The position numbers were made by a program, and so were the translations under genes. The notes beneath the pieces were generated by a model. The model had not been told where the DNA came from. It did no database searches and saw nothing but the letters and a program-made list of their open reading frames with translations. Shown here in pieces: positions 7,017-10,970 of a DNA stretch of 10,970 bases (its first letter is position 1; each line of letters opens with the position of its first letter). Location of the stretch: the NCBI GenBank assembly GCA_009602725.1, contig WELB01000180.1, positions 149,337-160,306 of the forward strand, given 5' to 3'. Source of the DNA: Spirogloea muscicola (lineage: Eukaryota > Streptophyta > Zygnematophyceae > Spirogloeales > Spirogloeaceae).

Positions 7017-8208
7017 ATGAGTCACATCATCCAGGACTGGGAGCCTGTGGTCATCCGCAAGAAGGCGCCCAACGCAGCAGCCAAGAAGGATGAGAAGGCC
7101 GTGAACGAAGCCCGCCGTTCCGGTGCCGAGATCGAGACGATCAAGAAATGTCCGTTCCTCCTCTCTTTGCTCTTCAAGAGGCTTTCGTGACGGGCCCTCT
7201 GTGGAGCCCCTTGACTTGGTGTTACGTAAGTTTGCATTGTTGAGGAGATAATATGTGCTGATGGGTGTAGTTCCTTCTTGCCGTGGTGCTTGCAGTCACA
7301 GCAGCTACCAACAAATCTGCAACATCCACGCCAGGATTGAATACGAAGAAACTGGACGAGGATTCAGAGAACCTCACTCGTATGTGTCTATTGCGCGAGC
7401 TTTTCTACTGAGCTCTTTGCTCTAGGCCACGCTTGGATTGACTCAAGCTGTCGATTGTTGTTGGGACACAGTCTTGGATATCAAGCTAAGCTAGTTAATA
7501 GGATGATGATTTGACCTATGCTATGCTGCTATCTGCCTATTTGTCGAATGTAGTGTTGTCGTCTTTGATGGCTTCTTCTTCTTCTGCCATCTTCGATGGT
7601 TTCACAAAATTAGATGTTGCACCAAGGTTAGCCTAATAAGGAGACTTTGTGCTTCTTTGATTGACTCTGGCAGATGAACGCATATCCAGTGAGCTGAAAA
7701 CGAATATTATGAAGGCTCGACTTGATAAGAAGTGGACTCAAGCACAACTGGCTCAGGTATAGCTACCCCTTCAAGATTCTAGGTTCTCCTGTGTGCTAGG
7801 ATTGTTCTGGCAGTAAGAGCTTGACCATATCAGAAGCAGACCTAAAGACATCATATTTCAAGTCAGTGGGCTTATCTCTTCTTCTTAGTATTCTTCATGT
7901 GATTCATTTCTCACAGAAGCTTACCAGCACCTGCCACTCTATGGGTTTGTGCACATATGCTGGCTAGCAACCGTGTTCTTGCGCTGATCGTTAGTTGTTT
8001 ATGCTATTATCAGAAAGTGCTCCTTACAGGATGTCAGTCTCAATGTCAGGAGACTGACTTATTTGTTAGTGGCCTGGCTTGTGTGCAGCATGTTAACGAG
8101 AAGCCTAATGTGATCCAAGAGTACGAGTCTGGGAAGGCTATTCCTAACCAGCAAATCATCAGCAAGTTGGAGCGGGTGCTAGGGGTCAAGCTGAGGGGAA
8201 AGAAATGA
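7017..8208 (+). CDS. MBF1: multiprotein bridging factor 1 (MBF1), four exons
   Basis: Exons are 7017-7149, 7296-7379, 7674-7756 and 8089-8208, giving 139 aa, close to the usual length of about 140. All introns are GT-AG: donors GTCCGT, GTATGT, GTATAG and acceptors TTGCAG, TGGCAG, GTGCAG. The splits fall after codon 44 plus one base, codon 72 plus one base, and codon 100. Residues 1-70 are the MBF1 N-terminal domain ([45 protein letters not shown]). Residues about 80-137 are the Cro/C1-type helix-turn-helix ([48 protein letters not shown]). MBF1 is a conserved eukaryotic and archaeal coactivator that bridges activators and TBP, and is linked to stress responses in plants. The ATG has A at -3 and begins [10 protein letters not shown], so the start is well supported. 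Nothing is broken. It diverges from the SAP-like gene and converges with the PH gene. Confidence 0.97.
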
Positions 8209-9236
8209 TCATGGACTTAGCAAGCACTCCGCTCTGCTTAGACTAGTAATCTGATTGCGAATGGCAGACAGTGTTAAAATCCTGATGTGCACTCTTGAAG
8301 CCAGAACATGGGCAGCGCAATCAATGTTTCCATGTGATGTCTTATGTATTCGGTGTAGTATCTTGTCTTGAATATAGGTTATGAAGGGTTGGCATCATTT
8401 GCAATGTGTGACTCATATTGCAATGTGTGACTCATGGCTCTTTCCGTTTCGGACTTGCTTCTTCCCCTCAGCTTTCTTAAGTTCCTCACTGGTTGACGTA
8501 CACCTCGGTAGCAGAAATGGCAGCATCACAGCAATGCTTATTAGTGTCTGCAGATTGCCAGTAACGGCTTAGGTATGGTGTAAGTAGCTGCATAGCTATC
8601 CTGCACTTCAATTGTCTGACTAGCTTACTCCCAATCCGCCATTGCCATGGTCAAGTGAACGAAGTACGCATGTCCATGAATTAGTGTTGACATGTTTGTG
8701 CAACAAACGATATACCGATGGAATACTTATTACCTAAGTAGCAGGTATAAGCTTGTTGCTTTATTATTGGAAATAAGCTCGTACAAAGTGGGCTGTGAAA
8801 AGCAAGCTCGAAACATGGGTGCTAGGCACCTTGAGTCTATCTTCGGAAAGTCTACTTGCAAATTTCGAATTTTAACGATGTAGCCGATTCGAATCTATTT
8901 GTCCAATTGTTGGGTCAGACATGGGTGCAGAGCACCACATTTTGGGGCACAAATTACTGTCACAGATCTGCTACGAAGTAGCAAAGCAAATGTGGAGGCT
9001 AGCTTTCAGTCGAAAGAGAGCCTTCAGTATCCCGCTATGTAGATGCACAAAGTAGGACTCAAGGAGACGACAAGAAACGCAGAATCCCTATTTTAGGTGT
9101 TGAAGGCCGTACATAGAAGTCCTAAAAAATCTATGGCATGTTCCACACTCTCGAGTATGTACATGGTCTACAGAAGGGTGGCCTACATGTATGCCCTGGC
9201 AAGGCTGGTGTTATCAGGAGAACAACCTCCTGGATG
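8209..9236. other. convergent intergenic region / 3' UTRs
   Basis: No gene is recognised. It must hold the 3' ends of MBF1 (from the left) and the PH-domain gene (from the right). A TGTAA at 8579-8583 on the plus strand is a possible green-algal polyadenylation signal for MBF1. An AATAAA on the minus strand (complement of 8760-8765) is a possible signal for the PH gene. Both are weak motif calls. Short open frames at 8381-8572 and 8692-8883 lack any family resemblance. Confidence 0.5.
8399..8436 (+). repeat. tandem 19-bp duplication carrying TGACTCA boxes
   Basis: Two adjacent 19-bp units (8399-8417 and 8418-8436) each read TTGCAATGTGTGACTCAT and differ only in the last base (A or G). Each contains TGACTCA (8409-8415 and 8428-8434), the classic GCN4/AP-1 bZIP recognition core. 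They lie about 200 bp past the MBF1 stop, probably in its 3' UTR or flank. Confidence 0.9.
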
Positions 9237-10539
9237 CTAACGAGTGGAGGCCTGACCACTGTCATAGTCAAAGATTTCGTTCTCTGTGACCGACTTAGAA
9301 TGCTCCACAATGGAACGGCCAACAGAGTTGATCCAATCCTCCTTTTCCTGCACAGCTTGACAGAACAAGCAAGAAGGTTAGTCATACAGGGCCTTGGTGT
9401 CAGTGGAGGTGTCCATATGCGTGAGTGGGAGAGAATGGAGAGACAGACTAGAAAGGCAAAAGGCCACGCTATATTGACAAGTAGGAGATATCTGAAGTCG
9501 GCTATGCGAATCGAGGTGCGAGCATCACCTTATCTGTGTCCGCAATGAAGAACATGGTGTCATTTCTGGTGGAGAGCTCGAACGCATGTGGCTTGTTGAG
9601 GACATCCTCCGCACCTTTGATGGTTAGGCAATTCTTGACGTGGATGACACCCCTGGGTACTGAAGTCTGCAGGATTGGACGAAAATAACACCTCTCAGAG
9701 CATGTCAAGGTCAGTCTCTGTTAGTAGTCTTCTTGCTTTTACGCGCTTGACACTTCCCTCCTCCCGATATGAGCAACAAAGGGGTAACAATTCAGGTGCT
9801 CAGCCTCAAATGAGCACAAGTAGCAACTTATCAGTGGAGTAGCACCACCAGAGAAAGCATGCATGCAACCCTTTGCTTGCTGTTGATCGTACTTGAATTG
9901 TGAAACACATCATGAACTCTGCTACGGTGAATTGCTGCTATAATGTCGGGACTTTGATGCTGCATTGTCATCACTAGCTGCTGCTATCCTCCTGAAAGCG
10001 CTGCCCTGGTTGTCACCAATCAAGCCAGCACTGGGTTGTCATGGCAGTAACAGTCGGCAGCCTCCAGTGCAGTGTGCGGCACAAGGCTCGGACTGACGCA
10101 GTACCGCTACCACTCGGAGGTCATGCGAGGGGGTCGTGCACCTTGCTGACCGTGTTCTCCTTGAACCAGAAGATCACGCCGTCCTTGAGGACGAACCATC
10201 GCCGTCGCCACGTCTTGATCCACTCCCCTACGCAAGCACAAGGTGAGGCCACCGAGGGCCATCAGCGCCGGCCGGCCAGGAGATGGAGCCCGTAGCCATA
10301 GCCGGCTGTGCCAGTCACGGCGAGGAAGCCCAGAATTTCACCACCGTCGGCACTAAGGCACTAAGTCAGGCACGCCGAGGCCCTCCCAGTGACGGCCCAA
10401 CAAACGGCGACGGCAGCCCACAAGGCCTGGGCGGGCATGGCCAGCCCAGCGAGCTGCCGCCGTCTGGGCTCTCCATGGCCGCCTCACCTTGCTTCATGAG
10501 CCAGCCCGTGCGCTCTGCGCCGTGCCAGAACTCCACATC
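9237..10539 (-). CDS. pleckstrin-homology domain protein, AtPH1-like, 5' partial
   Basis: Recognised exons on the minus strand are 10539-10488, 10227-10142, 9666-9529 and 9347-9237 (TAG at 9237-9239). Introns are GT-AG (GTGAGG...GCGTAG, GTGCAC...CTGCAG, GTGATG...GTGCAG), and the frame is kept throughout. The 128 recognised residues make one PH domain: VEFWHGAERTGWLMKQ, GEWIKTWRRRWFVLKDG, VPRGVIHVKNCLTIKGAEDV, LNKPHAFELSTRNDTMFF, then the closing helix with its conserved Trp (EKEDWINSVGRSIVEH) and a short acidic tail. This matches the small plant protein AtPH1 (about 145 aa) across its length. The basic K-T-W-RRRW strand pair is the usual phosphoinositide-binding surface, so membrane association is expected. 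The initiator is not found: upstream in-frame sequence has no ATG before a TGA near 10780, so about 15 N-terminal residues probably lie in an exon at or beyond the poly-T edge. GTGCAGCAG at 10540-10548 is a possible acceptor for exon 10539-10488; alternatively the exon extends further upstream. Confidence 0.94.
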
Positions 10540-10562
10540 CTGCTGCACGCCGCGCTCGCCCG

Positions 10563-10583
<21 letters not shown>
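10563..10583 (+). repeat. (GGC)7 triplet tract
   Basis: Seven GGC units sit just upstream (in gene sense) of the first recognised PH exon; on the minus strand they would read as Arg codons in the PH frame. AtPH1-type proteins have no poly-Arg N-terminus that I know of, so this is more likely intron or leader than coding. Confidence 0.75.
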
Positions 10584-10593
<10 letters not shown>

Positions 10594-10847
10594 TGGCACA
10601 GTCAGAGCAGGCGACAGCCCACAAGCGGCGCCGGCGTGTGCGGAGGCGACAGAGCGCCGCCGCCGGCGGGCGACGCAAGCGCGGCCCTCAGCCCGAAGCA
10701 GCGGCGCCGCTGCAACGAGCGCCAGGCGCCGGCATGCCGAGCGCTGCCCTTGCCGCGTGCCGGCTGCTGGGGCTGAGTCTCAACGCGGGTTCCTGGGAAC
10801 CAGGCGGCTTTGGCGGCGGTCTTGACGGCGGCGGCGGGGGTGGCGGG

Positions 10848-10970
<123 letters not shown>

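Noticed and set aside
7957-8088. In-frame open extension of the last MBF1 exon into intron 3
   Set aside because: It does not match MBF1, and the GTGTGCAG acceptor at 8088 with phase-0 joining restores the family sequence exactly.
9138-9548. Plus-strand 136-codon frame
   Set aside because: Antisense to the well-supported third and fourth PH-domain exons and shows no family resemblance.
10283-10825. Plus-strand 180-codon Arg/Pro/Ser-rich frame
   Set aside because: Antisense to the PH first exon and intron; composition reflects GC-rich triplets.

Overview
The window looks like nuclear DNA of a plant-lineage (Viridiplantae) eukaryote, most plausibly a green alga. The grounds are compact genes with GT-AG introns, GCC/CCG triplet runs near gene starts, and three genes whose closest remembered relatives are plant or green-algal: MBF1, an AtPH1-like pleckstrin-homology protein, and a small SAP-like protein. 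The species cannot be named from the sequence alone. One ambiguous base (6359) and a 121-base T run at the right edge mark assembly limits.

Layout. Bases 1-1287 hold no gene I can support, only a strong hairpin and simple repeats. Bases 1288-2163 are decayed Ty3/gypsy-type gag: one long minus-strand copy with a broken zinc knuckle, and an inverted partial copy on the plus strand. Together they make a roughly 210-bp-armed palindrome with further gag scraps at its centre. A GC-rich fold-back sequence (2160-2388) abuts it. Bases 2642-3760 are the minus-strand C-terminal end of a non-LTR (LINE-type) retrotransposon protein, broken by two frameshifts and one stop. Thus about the first third of the window is a transposon graveyard.

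The right two thirds are gene space. A minus-strand gene (4230-6339) encodes a protein starting with a SAP-like basic helical motif; its first two exons join cleanly, a long 3' exon is likely, and the link between them is unresolved. It diverges from MBF1 (7017-8208, plus strand, four exons, 139 aa), and the two share a 677-bp GC-rich intergenic region with triplet repeats and a G-run. MBF1 converges on the minus-strand AtPH1-like gene (9237-10539, four recognised exons). The start of the latter is missing, and its upstream sequence runs into the poly-T tract at the window edge.

The genes do not form a pathway. MBF1 is a transcription coactivator, the PH protein probably binds membrane phosphoinositides, and the SAP-like protein is probably nuclear and of unknown role. 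I do not see a new defence, CRISPR or other multi-gene system. The most unusual structures are the nested inverted gag array, the adjoining fold-back sequence, the AUG-less in-frame leader of MBF1, and a tandem pair of TGACTCA boxes downstream of MBF1.
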